A DNA stretch of 64,000 bases, from positions 1 to 64,000 of the forward strand of contig NZ_JBHOQR010000032.1 of NCBI RefSeq assembly GCF_042408815.1, read 5' to 3'. The notes under the pieces are model-generated. The model was given only the letters and a program-made list of their open reading frames with translations, did no database searches and had not been told where the DNA came from. Both the position numbers and the translations under genes were made by a program. Origin of the DNA: Thermoflexus sp042408815. Its GTDB lineage: Bacteria; Chloroflexota; Anaerolineae; Thermoflexales; Thermoflexaceae. Positions 25,442-33,669 of the stretch are shown in pieces (within the stretch, counting starts at the first letter, position 1; every line of letters starts with the position of its first letter).

Positions 25442-26151
25442 TCACTGGATGGCTGCTTCCCATTTTCGTAGTGTTGACCCTCCTGGCTGCCTGGATGGCG
25501 CGACGGATCCCGAACCCTCCCCGGGAAGTAGAGCCGTTTCGGAGGATCCCTCGACAGGTTGGGCGAGCCCTGGAGGCCGGGCAGCCCCTCCATCTCGCCC
25601 TGGGCTCTGGAGGGCTGATCGACCGGGATGCGGCATTGACGCTCAGCGGGGGGCGGATCCTGGAGCGCCTGGTAGGGGAAGCGGGGGAGATCTTCCCCTT
25701 CGTGACCGTGGCGGACCCAGTGGCGCTGCTATATGCCCGGCGGGCGCTTCAGGACGCCGCTCTGCGCCATGGCGCTTCGATCTCCCCGGATCAGGTGTGG
25801 TGGGCTGGCGCCAGCCCGATGGCCTACGCGGCAGGTCTCACCCTGCTGCTGGGCACGCAGCCTGTGGTGGCCAACATCTTGAGTGGTCGGTTTCGGGAGG
25901 AGGCGGTGCTGGCGGGGGAGCTCAGTCAACGATATGGAGCCCATTCCGTGTTCTCGATGCCCGATCCGGGCGGAGCCGCTGCCTTGTGGCCCTTCGATCC
26001 CCGCCTGGCCGTTGGCGAGGAGGCTTTCGCAGTGCCCTCTTCGGGGGAGACCCCAGGGCGTCTATCGGCGCTCCTCCTGACCCATGATCTGATCCGTTGG
26101 CTGTTGATCGCGCTCCTGGTGCTTGGAGCGCTGGGGTTGGCGTTGCATTGA
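25438..26151 (+). CDS. DUF6754-type protein with N- and C-terminal membrane anchors
   Basis: 237 aa. Membrane helices at about 4-22 (WLLPIFVVLTLLAAWMARR) and 215-236 (LIRWLLIALLVLGALGLALH) flank a soluble domain that contains LHLALGSGGLIDRDAALTLS, FVTVADPVALLYARRALQ and LLLGTQPVVANILSGRFREE. I associate this with the Chloroflexota family DUF6754, function unknown. The start overlaps the preceding small gene by 4 nt. The soluble part looks like a Rossmann-like alpha/beta fold by pattern, without a recognisable catalytic motif. Confidence 0.68.
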   Translation: MITGWLLPIFVVLTLLAAWMARRIPNPPREVEPFRRIPRQVGRALEAGQPLHLALGSGGLIDRDAALTLSGGRILERLVGEAGEIFPFVTVADPVALLYARRALQDAALRHGASISPDQVWWAGASPMAYAAGLTLLLGTQPVVANILSGRFREEAVLAGELSQRYGAHSVFSMPDPGGAAALWPFDPRLAVGEEAFAVPSSGETPGRLSALLLTHDLIRWLLIALLVLGALGLALH

Positions 26152-26236
26152 TCCTTCCTCGGAGGACGTGGGTTGAGCGAAGCCCCAGAGGCCTCCTCGC
26201 TCCATTACTGGAAGGATGGGGAAAGGAGCGATACGG

Positions 26237-26860
26237 ATGGTTCGACGCGCGTTGCCGGCAGGCCTTTTGAGCCTGTTTATCATCATCACCTGGTTGCCCT
26301 ATGGGTGGCCCCAGCTGACCTTTCGTCAGGCTCTGACTGAGCTGGGTTCCACTCTCCTGGCTTATGCAGCGGTGGTGGGCTTTCTCTCGTTTCTGGGGGC
26401 CCATTTTCACCGGGTGGGAGCGCGCGCCGAGGGCTGGCCATATAGCCTGGTGGCGGCTCTCACGGCGCTGGCGTTCCTTCTGCTTTCCCTTTTGGAAGGC
26501 GGCCTCAGAGGGAACGGCCTCACCGGGCCATGGACCGGATGGATATATCGATATGGATTGCTGCCCTTAGAGGCCTCCATAGGCGCTTTGCTGCCTTTCT
26601 TTATGGTTCTGGCCCTCTGGCGCCTGTCGCGCATTCGCCGTTCCGTTGATGTCCCGCTCTTCATTGCCGGCGTCCTCACTGTGCTCATCATCCATTCCGG
26701 CGGAACCCCTCTCCCTACTCTGCTCGGTTCCTTCTACGAAGCGCTGCTCTCCCCACTGGCCACGGGTGGGATCCGCGGGATCCTGATAGGAGTGGCCATC
26801 GGCGTAGTGGTTTTCATGGTGCGGGTCTTTCTGTGGATGGACCGACCGCTGGGTCGATAA
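26237..26860 (+). CDS. Polytopic membrane protein of the MutL-like cluster
   Basis: 207 aa from ATG 26237, 8 nt after GGAAAGGAG. About six hydrophobic segments: AGLLSLFIIITWLPYG, LLAYAAVVGFLSFLG, LVAALTALAFLLLSLLEGG, ALLPFFMVLALWRLS, LFIAGVLTVLIIHSG and GILIGVAIGVVVFMVRVFLW. No known family recognised. Similar in size and hydrophobicity to the protein at 29244-29864, and the two may be paralogous membrane subunits. Spacing to the neighbours is 85 and 113 bp. Confidence 0.65.
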   Translation: MVRRALPAGLLSLFIIITWLPYGWPQLTFRQALTELGSTLLAYAAVVGFLSFLGAHFHRVGARAEGWPYSLVAALTALAFLLLSLLEGGLRGNGLTGPWTGWIYRYGLLPLEASIGALLPFFMVLALWRLSRIRRSVDVPLFIAGVLTVLIIHSGGTPLPTLLGSFYEALLSPLATGGIRGILIGVAIGVVVFMVRVFLWMDRPLGR

Positions 26861-26973
26861 AACGAAGTGCTGTTCGAACGGTTGGCGGGGATGGGCCCGC
26901 CGAAGGTATGCCCATTTCCAAACTAAATGATCGAGGAGGGCGGATTCCCTGGCAGGACGCGGGGAGGTTGGGG

Positions 26974-29133
26974 ATGAAAGCCTGTCCAGTTTGTGGGGCT
27001 GTCAATCCGGATGACCAGGCGACCTGCAAGGAGTGCGGAGCCAGCCTGACTTCTGTCTCCATAGAGGAGGGAGTCCTGTGCCCGGTCTGCGGCTATCGGA
27101 ATCCCACCGGGGTGATCTTCTGTGAGCAATGCGGTGCCCGCCTGGAGTCCGAAGGGATGGAGGGGGCGGAGAGGCCTTCCGGAGAAGAGGTGGGGATGGA
27201 TTGGGTCGCGGCGTTGGAGGAGCTTTTCCCGGAGATCCCATCGGAGGACTGGCCTCCCGCTCCAGCGGCCATGCCTGCTGAGGCCGGCATCGCTGGTGTG
27301 GAGGAAGAAAAAGCGCCCGGCGCGGAGGCTCCTCTTCCCGCGCCGTGGGGGCTGGAGGAAGGGAAACCTGCCTCATCGGTGTCGGAGCCCATCCCGTTGG
27401 CGCCAGCAGGGGAGGAGATCCCCTTCGTGTTCGAACCGGAGGGTTCCTCGGAGGAGGTTGCCATCTCTCCTCCTTTTGAAGGCGTTCCGCCGGAGATCGC
27501 AGAACTATGGCCTGGGACAGAGAGCACGGAGGAGGGAGCGGGATCTTTTCCGTTTCCGGGCGTTCCGCCCATTCAGGAAGGTGAGGAACCTTCTTTCCCA
27601 TGGCTGGAGACCCCTGGTGAGGCCTCGGAACCGGCTGCTGAGGCTTCCCCATTAGGGACGGCGCCGTCTATCGAATGGCCTCTGGAACTGGGAGGGGAGG
27701 TCCCCACGCCGTCCCAAGTCAGTCCTTTTGTTGAAGTCCCTCCAGAACGGACGGAGGGAAGCGAAGCAGGGTTTCCGTTTGGGCTGGAAGCGGAGGAGAT
27801 TTCAGAGTGGTCGCAGGAATCGAAAGAAGCCATCGCGGAAGTGCCCCATGAGCCTTTTGAGGAATGGAAGCTGGAGGAAAGCCCCCTCATTGCGGAGGAG
27901 ATTCCTTTAGAAGAGGCGCTGCCAACGCAGGCGGGCGTTTTCCTGATTCAGGCAGAGCCTCCCGCGGAAGCGCCTGCCGAAGCTCCTCCCTTCACCGATC
28001 TGGAGGCGGTGCTGGCCGAAATGCCGGAATGGCTCCAGGCCCTTCGGCCGGTTCCCGAAGAAGAGGCCCCGGCTCCCTCTGAAGCAATCCCGATGATCGA
28101 ACCGACGATTGTGGAGACCCGGGGGCCGCTGGCGGGTCTGGTGGATGTGTTGCCGTTGAACGTGCGAGTGTTCGAGATCCACGGGCCGGCGGCCCGGCTT
28201 CGATCCCAACCGCCTCCTGAGCTGCTCACGCGGGCCCAGGCGTGGCGGAGCCTGCTGGATCAGGGCTTGGCTTTCCTACTCGGGGAACGAGCGGTGGAGC
28301 CTGCCCCTGCCGGCCGGGTTGCCGCACTGGAGCGCTGGCTGCTCTTCGCCCTTCTCATTGGCGCTTTGATCCTGGGGCTCTACTGGCCGCTGCCCTTCTT
28401 CCAGCCGGCGCTCCTGAGGCCTCCCGTGGATTTCCGGGCCCGTCTGGATCAAGTGCCCGCTGGAGGCATTGCCCTGATCGCGGTGGATTATGGGCCGGAT
28501 CGCGCGGCAGAGCTGGAGCCTTATCTCCAGCAGATCCTCGATCGGCTCGCTGCCCGGGGGGTTCGCGTACTGACCGTGAGCCTCTCCCCATGGGGAGCGG
28601 CTCAGGCCGCTCAGGCGATTCAGGCGCGCCCGGATTACGGCGAGCGGGTGGCCCATCTGGGCTACTATCCGGGTCAGGAAGTGGGCGTCGCTCGCCTCCT
28701 CACCCGTCCCCTCCGCCAGCTGGGGATGGATTATCGGGGGCAGCCCCTGCAGGAGCTCCCCATAGCCCGGGATTTCGGGGAAGATCCCCTGGCCACTCGG
28801 GTGAATCTGGTGGTTCTGATCACTGGATCGCCGGATGTCTTGCGGGGATGGATTCAGCAGACGCAGGGAGTTCTCTCCCCGGAGGTGCCGGTGATCGCCG
28901 CGGTCGGCGCGAACCTGGCCCTCTACGTGGCCCCTTATCAGGAGAGCGGGCAGCTGCACGCGGTCGCGATCGGCCTGCGGGACGCGTTGCTGCTGGGTGG
29001 ACCGGTTCCGGAGGGCAGCCCGGCCTTCTTCGACCTTCAGGCGCAGACGGCCCTTCAGGTGTTGATTATTGCGCTCCTCGGTGTGGGGCTGGGAATCCGC
29101 TTCTTTCGAAGGCCGACGGGGGTTCCAGAATAA
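26974..29133 (+). CDS. Double zinc-ribbon protein with acidic linker, membrane anchor and extracytoplasmic domain
   Basis: 719 aa from ATG 26974, preceded by GGGGAGG. Two zinc ribbons lie at the N-terminus: CPVCGAVNPDDQATCKECG (4-22) and CPVCGYRNPTGVIFCEQCG. Residues 60-450 are a Pro/Glu/Ala-rich, strongly acidic linker with short repeated motifs (LPLE, EEIP). A membrane helix at about 455-476 (WLLFALLIGALILGLYWPL) leads to a folded domain at 480-690 (GGIALIAVDYGPDRAAELEP, LVVLITGSPDVLRGWIQQ) and a second helix at about 693-712. The topology puts the zinc ribbons in the cytoplasm. Function unknown; it looks like a scaffold between a cytoplasmic partner and the cell surface. Confidence 0.75.
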   Translation: MKACPVCGAVNPDDQATCKECGASLTSVSIEEGVLCPVCGYRNPTGVIFCEQCGARLESEGMEGAERPSGEEVGMDWVAALEELFPEIPSEDWPPAPAAMPAEAGIAGVEEEKAPGAEAPLPAPWGLEEGKPASSVSEPIPLAPAGEEIPFVFEPEGSSEEVAISPPFEGVPPEIAELWPGTESTEEGAGSFPFPGVPPIQEGEEPSFPWLETPGEASEPAAEASPLGTAPSIEWPLELGGEVPTPSQVSPFVEVPPERTEGSEAGFPFGLEAEEISEWSQESKEAIAEVPHEPFEEWKLEESPLIAEEIPLEEALPTQAGVFLIQAEPPAEAPAEAPPFTDLEAVLAEMPEWLQALRPVPEEEAPAPSEAIPMIEPTIVETRGPLAGLVDVLPLNVRVFEIHGPAARLRSQPPPELLTRAQAWRSLLDQGLAFLLGERAVEPAPAGRVAALERWLLFALLIGALILGLYWPLPFFQPALLRPPVDFRARLDQVPAGGIALIAVDYGPDRAAELEPYLQQILDRLAARGVRVLTVSLSPWGAAQAAQAIQARPDYGERVAHLGYYPGQEVGVARLLTRPLRQLGMDYRGQPLQELPIARDFGEDPLATRVNLVVLITGSPDVLRGWIQQTQGVLSPEVPVIAAVGANLALYVAPYQESGQLHAVAIGLRDALLLGGPVPEGSPAFFDLQAQTALQVLIIALLGVGLGIRFFRRPTGVPE

Positions 29134-29243
29134 ACGGGTTGGGGAGAGATGGACAACTTCCTCCTCTGTCCTGCCCCACTGATCATCAGCCCGGGCTGTC
29201 CGAAAAAGCGCAAAACTCATACAAGGGTGTTTGGGGAAGCGCG

Positions 29244-29864
29244 ATGGCGATGGAATCCGTGGGGACGATCGTGGCTTTGCTTCTGACCCTGATGATCATG
29301 AGCTATCTCATCGATGACACGGCGATTTACCGGCTGGCCGCCAGTATGCTGGTCGGGCTCAGCGTGGGTTATTTCATGGCCGCGATGCTCTGGAACGTCC
29401 TGATTCCCCAGTGGCGGGAGCTCATGATCCTCACCGATTCGCCGCGGCGGGTGCTGCTGTTTCTGGAGACAGGACTGGGGGTTTTGATCCTGGCTGGGGG
29501 CGTGCCTCGATTAGGGTGGGTGGGGGATCTCGGGCTGGCCATCGCCTTGGGGATCGGTTTGGGTGTGGCAGGAGCGGGAGCGTTGGGGGGGACCCTCGGG
29601 CCTCAGCTGGTGGCCGGGGCGGGACGGGGAATCTCTCTGGGGCTGGTCGCGACTATGCTGGCGGTGCTAGCGGCTCAATTCTATCGCCCCCCGGTCCAAG
29701 GCCGTGTTCTACGCTCCATCTGGACAGGGGTTCAGGCCCTGGGGCGCGCGATATGGGCGTTCACGCTCGGCACGCTGTTCGGCAGCGCGCTGATCACCGG
29801 GATCTCCCTCCTGATCGGTCGCGCGGAGTTTCTGATTCAGACATTGAGCCAGTGGTGGCGTTAG
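29244..29864 (+). CDS. Polytopic membrane protein of the MutL-like cluster
   Basis: 206 aa, about six hydrophobic segments (GTIVALLLTLMIMSYLI, LAASMLVGLSVGYFMAAML, VLLFLETGLGVLILAGGVP, GLAIALGIGLGVAGAGALGG, LGLVATMLAVLAAQFY, AFTLGTLFGSALITGISLLI). No family recognised. Start ATG 29244 is preceded only by a weak GGGGAAG. It directly precedes the MutL-like ATPase gene (70 bp) and resembles the 26237-26860 product in size. Confidence 0.65.
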   Translation: MAMESVGTIVALLLTLMIMSYLIDDTAIYRLAASMLVGLSVGYFMAAMLWNVLIPQWRELMILTDSPRRVLLFLETGLGVLILAGGVPRLGWVGDLGLAIALGIGLGVAGAGALGGTLGPQLVAGAGRGISLGLVATMLAVLAAQFYRPPVQGRVLRSIWTGVQALGRAIWAFTLGTLFGSALITGISLLIGRAEFLIQTLSQWWR

Positions 29865-29934
29865 GCCGTTCGGTGGCCGGGCAGGGCACTCAGGACGCTC
29901 CGCCCAGTCCTCAAAGCTCTGGGATGGAGTGGAG

Positions 29935-31704
29935 ATGAGCTGGAGGAGCTTGGTGACAATCGATGTGGGGAGCACACAGACCCGTGCGCATCTGTTTGCT
30001 CGGGTGGAGGATCGTTTTCGCTTTGTGGCCACTGCCAGTGCCCCTACCCATCTGCGTGGATCCCATCCTCACCTGGCTCTGGGAGGGATCCGGGCGCTGG
30101 CGCATCTCAGCGCGATTTCCAGTCGTCCTCTCCTGGATCCGCAGGGGATCCTGATTGCCCCTGAGCTCGCCACGGGGGCGGGGGTGGATGCGTGTCTGTT
30201 GACCCTGAGCGCGGCCCCTCCGATCCGGGTGATCTTAGGAGGCCTTTCATCAGAATGGAGTCTGGCCAGCCTTCGACGGGCAGCAGCCAGCGCCTACACC
30301 CAAGTTGCTGGGGTCCTCTCCGTGGTCCCCCTGGATGGGCGGCGCCAGACGGAGGAAGAGTGGCTGCAGGCTCTGATGGTGGCCGAGCCCCATCTGGTAG
30401 TGATCGCTGGGGGGATGGATGGTGGAGCAGCCCAGCCGGTTCAGGCGCTCCTGGAAACAGCAACCCTGGCGGCCCGATTGCGTCCCGAGGGGGAACGCCC
30501 GTGGATCCTCTTCGCTGGGAACGCGGCTCTGCGGGAGGCAGCGGTGGCCCTGGCCGGGCGGGAGCTTCCTCTTCGGGTGTTGCCGAATGTGCGCCCACAG
30601 CCCGATGTGGAACACATCGGCCCGGTGGTGGAGGCGATGGATCAGCGATATGTGGAGCGGGCCCTGGCGAGCCTTCCCGGTCTCTCTCTTTTGCAGAGCT
30701 GGGCCCGGGGGGAGATTGTGCCCACCGCCCGAGCGCTGGGCCATGTGGCCCGTTACCTGAGCCTGGAGGCCCCAGATCGAGGGACATTGGTGGTGGATGT
30801 GGGGGGGAATCATACCGTGGTCACGGCTGCCCACGGCGGGTTGCTGGCCCAAATCGTGCAATCGGAGAGCGGAATCGGCCAGGGGATCCTAAGCTTGTAT
30901 CAACGCCGGGGATATGAGCGCATCGCCCGATGGCTTCCCCAGGAGGTCCGTCCGGAAACCATGGAAGCCTTCGTCTGGACGAAGGCGATGCATCCCCTCT
31001 CCATCCCTCAAACGATCGAAGAAATGTGGATGGAGCTGGCGTTTGCCCGCGAGGCCCTGGCGGAAGCCTGGGAACAGCTGCGAACGCTCTGGCCGGAACT
31101 GGGACGATCCCCCTGGGCCTTCGAGCCCATTCTTCTAACTGGGGGAGCCTTTGCTTCTCATGCTCGCCCCGGCGCGCTGGCCCTGATGGCGCTGGACGCC
31201 CTCCAGCCGGTGGGCCTCACCACGCTGCTTTGGGACCCCGTGGGGGTTACCCCGGCGTTGGGGGCTCTGGCGGCGATGGATGCCTTGCTGGCGGTGGAAG
31301 GGATTCATAGCCGGCCATGGATCCCCCTGGCCACGGTTTTGGCTCCTACCCTGGACGGCCCCGTGGCTCTGGATGAGTTGCTGTTCACCGTTGAAGTGCA
31401 TCATCGGGGGCCGGATGGCTCTGAGTCCGTGTATGAAATTGAGGTCCGGGGGGGACGGCTGGAGGTGGTCCCCATTCCAGGGGTGGGGGAAACCGAACTG
31501 CGGCGGTTCCGGATGCGGCGCCCGGTGGATCTGGGTTGGGGACCTCGACGGGCCCCCCGGCGGATCCGGATTGTGGGCGGATGGCTGGGGCTCATCGTGG
31601 ATGGCCGGGGTCGTCCGCTCCAGCTGGCGGAGGATCCCGAGGCGCGCCGGGAGCAGATCCAGCGTTGGCTCTGGGATATCGGTGCCCTGGGCGGGGGCCT
31701 TTGA
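29935..31704 (+). CDS. Orphan MutL (glutamate mutase L)-family ASKHA ATPase
   Basis: 589 aa from ATG 29935 (an in-frame GTG at 29929 is possible). Actin/hexokinase-fold motifs are visible: phosphate-1 TIDVGSTQTRAHLF (8-21), phosphate-2 LVVDVGGNHTVV (about 285) and adenosine-type ILLTGGAFASHARPG (about 399). This pattern is the MutL family, named from glutamate mutase operons where it is a presumed reactivating chaperone. No glutamate mutase gene (mutS/mutE) is present in the window. It is embedded among membrane proteins, which suggests an energy-providing or cytoskeleton-like role at the membrane (inference). It is unrelated to mismatch-repair MutL. Confidence 0.82.
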   Translation: MSWRSLVTIDVGSTQTRAHLFARVEDRFRFVATASAPTHLRGSHPHLALGGIRALAHLSAISSRPLLDPQGILIAPELATGAGVDACLLTLSAAPPIRVILGGLSSEWSLASLRRAAASAYTQVAGVLSVVPLDGRRQTEEEWLQALMVAEPHLVVIAGGMDGGAAQPVQALLETATLAARLRPEGERPWILFAGNAALREAAVALAGRELPLRVLPNVRPQPDVEHIGPVVEAMDQRYVERALASLPGLSLLQSWARGEIVPTARALGHVARYLSLEAPDRGTLVVDVGGNHTVVTAAHGGLLAQIVQSESGIGQGILSLYQRRGYERIARWLPQEVRPETMEAFVWTKAMHPLSIPQTIEEMWMELAFAREALAEAWEQLRTLWPELGRSPWAFEPILLTGGAFASHARPGALALMALDALQPVGLTTLLWDPVGVTPALGALAAMDALLAVEGIHSRPWIPLATVLAPTLDGPVALDELLFTVEVHHRGPDGSESVYEIEVRGGRLEVVPIPGVGETELRRFRMRRPVDLGWGPRRAPRRIRIVGGWLGLIVDGRGRPLQLAEDPEARREQIQRWLWDIGALGGGL

Positions 31705-31764
31705 TGCGGTTTTCCTCTGGGGGTTTCTCGGGCCGGCCCGTTTTCTCGTGGTCTTTCGGGCTGC

Positions 31765-31790
31765 GGGAGAAGGACATCTGGCCTTCTCCC
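31765..31790 (+). terminator. Stem-loop between the MutL-like gene and the KOW protein gene
   Basis: GGGAGAAGG (31765-31773) pairs with CCTTCTCCC (31782-31790), loop 8 nt, no U-tract. A preceding palindrome CGGGCCGGCCCG with TTTTCT (about 31729-31746) could act with it as a weak terminator. Confidence 0.5.
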
Positions 31791-31856
31791 TCAGACCGAT
31801 GGCGCGAGCTTCGAACTGAGGAACGCGGGGATCATCTCTGCTCTCGAGCATGACCC

Positions 31857-32948
31857 ATGATGGAAGCGCTGCGTTTCTACCCGGAGGCCGTTACGTTCAT
31901 ACCCCTGGCGACAATCCGTCGGGAGCGTCGATTGCCGATCCCCGGGAAGGTGCGGGTGCAGCGCGGGGATGTGGTGGATGCGGCCACTGTTCTGGCCGTG
32001 GCGGAGCAACCGGCGGGGGTAGTGATCGTGGATATCGCCCGCGCCCTGAAGGTCCCGCCTCAGCGGGCCGCCGCGTATTTGCAGCGGAAGCCCGGCGCTT
32101 CGGTGCGAGCGCACGAGGTCCTGGCGAGGCGTCGGATCTGGCTGGGCCTGCGCACCCTGCGGGTGCGCTCGCCGGTGGATGGAGAGGTTGTCATGGCTGG
32201 AGGCGGGAAGGTCTTGATCCGGGCCGGGATGCGTTCCCTGGAACTCCGGGCAGGATTCCCGGGGAAGGTGGTGGAGGTCCTTCCCGCCTATGGCGCGGTG
32301 CTCGAAACCACCGGCGCCTTGATCCAGGCCTTCTGGTCCAGCGGAGTGGACTTCAATGGGATGATCCGGATCGTCACCAGCGGGGCGGAGCCGTTGCGGG
32401 CGCGGGCGATCGACCCGGTCGCTCAAGGCGCGATCGTAGTGGGAGGAGCCTGGATCGAACCCAGTGCCTTGGAGCAGGCAGAGCGGCTCCAGGTTCGAGG
32501 GATCATCGCCGGAAGCATGGAGACTTCCCTTTTGTCGATGGTGCGCGATCTTTCTTTCCCTGTCGTTTTAACCGAGGGATTCGGCCGTCTTCCGATGCAT
32601 CCCGGGATCTTCCGGATCTTTTCCCTCTATCAAGGGCGGGAGGCTTTCGTGGTGCAGCCATCGCCGGGCCCAGATGGTGGGCCGGGTCGCCCGGAGATCC
32701 TCATCCCGGTTCCTACGGAGAATCCACCTCCTCTGGAGCCCGCCGGGGAGGTCGATCTCCGTCCCGGCGTCCAGGTGCGCCTGTTGCGGGAGCCGTATCG
32801 GGGACGCACAGGAACGGTATTGAGGATCTCGCCTTATCCATGGACGCTGGATAGTGGTTTGCGGAGCTGGTGCGCGGAGATTCAGCTGGACGGAGGGGAG
32901 GGAAAGGTCTGGATCCCGGTTTATAACATGGAAATCCTTCGCTCTTAA
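31857..32948 (+). CDS. Protein with sandwich-hybrid-like and KOW motifs
   Basis: 363 aa (ATG 31857 or 31860). The N-terminal third contains LPIPGKVRVQRGDVVDAATV and RSPVDGEVVMAGGGKVLI, which resemble the lipoyl/barrel-sandwich hybrid folds of RnfC-like proteins. The middle has VRGIIAGSMETSLLSMVRDL and FPVVLTEGFGRLPMHP. The C-terminus has a KOW-type motif VQVRLLREPYRGRTGTVLRI (about 305-325). No membrane segment. I do not know a function. It is the last soluble component of the cluster, about 150 bp after the MutL-like gene. Confidence 0.65.
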   Translation: MMEALRFYPEAVTFIPLATIRRERRLPIPGKVRVQRGDVVDAATVLAVAEQPAGVVIVDIARALKVPPQRAAAYLQRKPGASVRAHEVLARRRIWLGLRTLRVRSPVDGEVVMAGGGKVLIRAGMRSLELRAGFPGKVVEVLPAYGAVLETTGALIQAFWSSGVDFNGMIRIVTSGAEPLRARAIDPVAQGAIVVGGAWIEPSALEQAERLQVRGIIAGSMETSLLSMVRDLSFPVVLTEGFGRLPMHPGIFRIFSLYQGREAFVVQPSPGPDGGPGRPEILIPVPTENPPPLEPAGEVDLRPGVQVRLLREPYRGRTGTVLRISPYPWTLDSGLRSWCAEIQLDGGEGKVWIPVYNMEILRS

Positions 32949-33152
32949 GGGTTCATCGATGGGTGGGGTCGGGGAGCGATCAAGTGGGTCGCCCCGGCCC
33001 GGAGGGAGACGAATGAGGTGGCTGGTCTGAGCCTCCAGGATGCTTCCTCCGCCTGGGTGAAATCCGCGGGGTGGGGAAAGGCGGGGCCCATACCGCGCCC
33101 TGTCTGGCGGAAGGAGAGCGAGGTTGAGGATCCTGACAAGGAGGCAATGCCC

Positions 33153-33620
33153 ATGGCCGACATCGATCTGGAGGAGCTGCCCCCCGAGGAAGGTCAGAAC
33201 CGGGCGTTCCTGGTGGGCGTGCTGGTTTTGGGCGGGCTTTTCGTAGCGCTCCTGTTCGCGATCGGCCTGTATCTGGCGCTGAGCGGCCCGGCTCGGGGGC
33301 GGCCGGCCGCGCCAGCGGGGGCGCCGACCCGCACACCGCTTCCTTCGCCGAGCCCGTTGCCGCCGACATATACGCCTACGCCGCGTCCTACCCCTACCCC
33401 GACCGCCACACCGCCTGCACCGGTGGCCGTGGCCGGCCAGCCGACCGCTACCCCAACCTCCTTGAGCGCGGCCACCCCCGTCCGTTCCACCCCTACCCCG
33501 CGGCCGGGGGGGCTGCCCCAAACCGGGGGGAGCCACCTGGGGTGGGGCTTCGGCGCGATGGGCGTGTTGTTGCTGGCTTGGCTGGCCCGATGGCTCCGGT
33601 TGCGACCCCGGGCATCCTGA
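33153..33620 (+). CDS. LPQTG sortase-substrate surface protein
   Basis: 155 aa from ATG 33153, with AAGGAGG 7 nt upstream (ATG 33147 is too close). A short acidic N-terminus, a membrane segment (AFLVGVLVLGGLFVALLFAI), then about 75 residues of Pro/Thr repeats (TPTPRPTPTPTATPP) and a C-terminal sorting signal: LPQTGG, a hydrophobic stretch GWGFGAMGVLLLAWLARWL and a basic tail RLRPRAS. This is the classical order for sortase cleavage between T and G. The N-terminal helix may remain as an anchor. The Pro/Thr segment would be a stalk rather than a catalytic domain. The sortase at 19220-19912 is the likely enzyme. Confidence 0.8.
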   Translation: MADIDLEELPPEEGQNRAFLVGVLVLGGLFVALLFAIGLYLALSGPARGRPAAPAGAPTRTPLPSPSPLPPTYTPTPRPTPTPTATPPAPVAVAGQPTATPTSLSAATPVRSTPTPRPGGLPQTGGSHLGWGFGAMGVLLLAWLARWLRLRPRAS

Positions 33621-33669
33621 GCCCTGGCGCTTCGGGAGGGGGTCCACCCCTTGCTCCAAGAGGGCTTTT

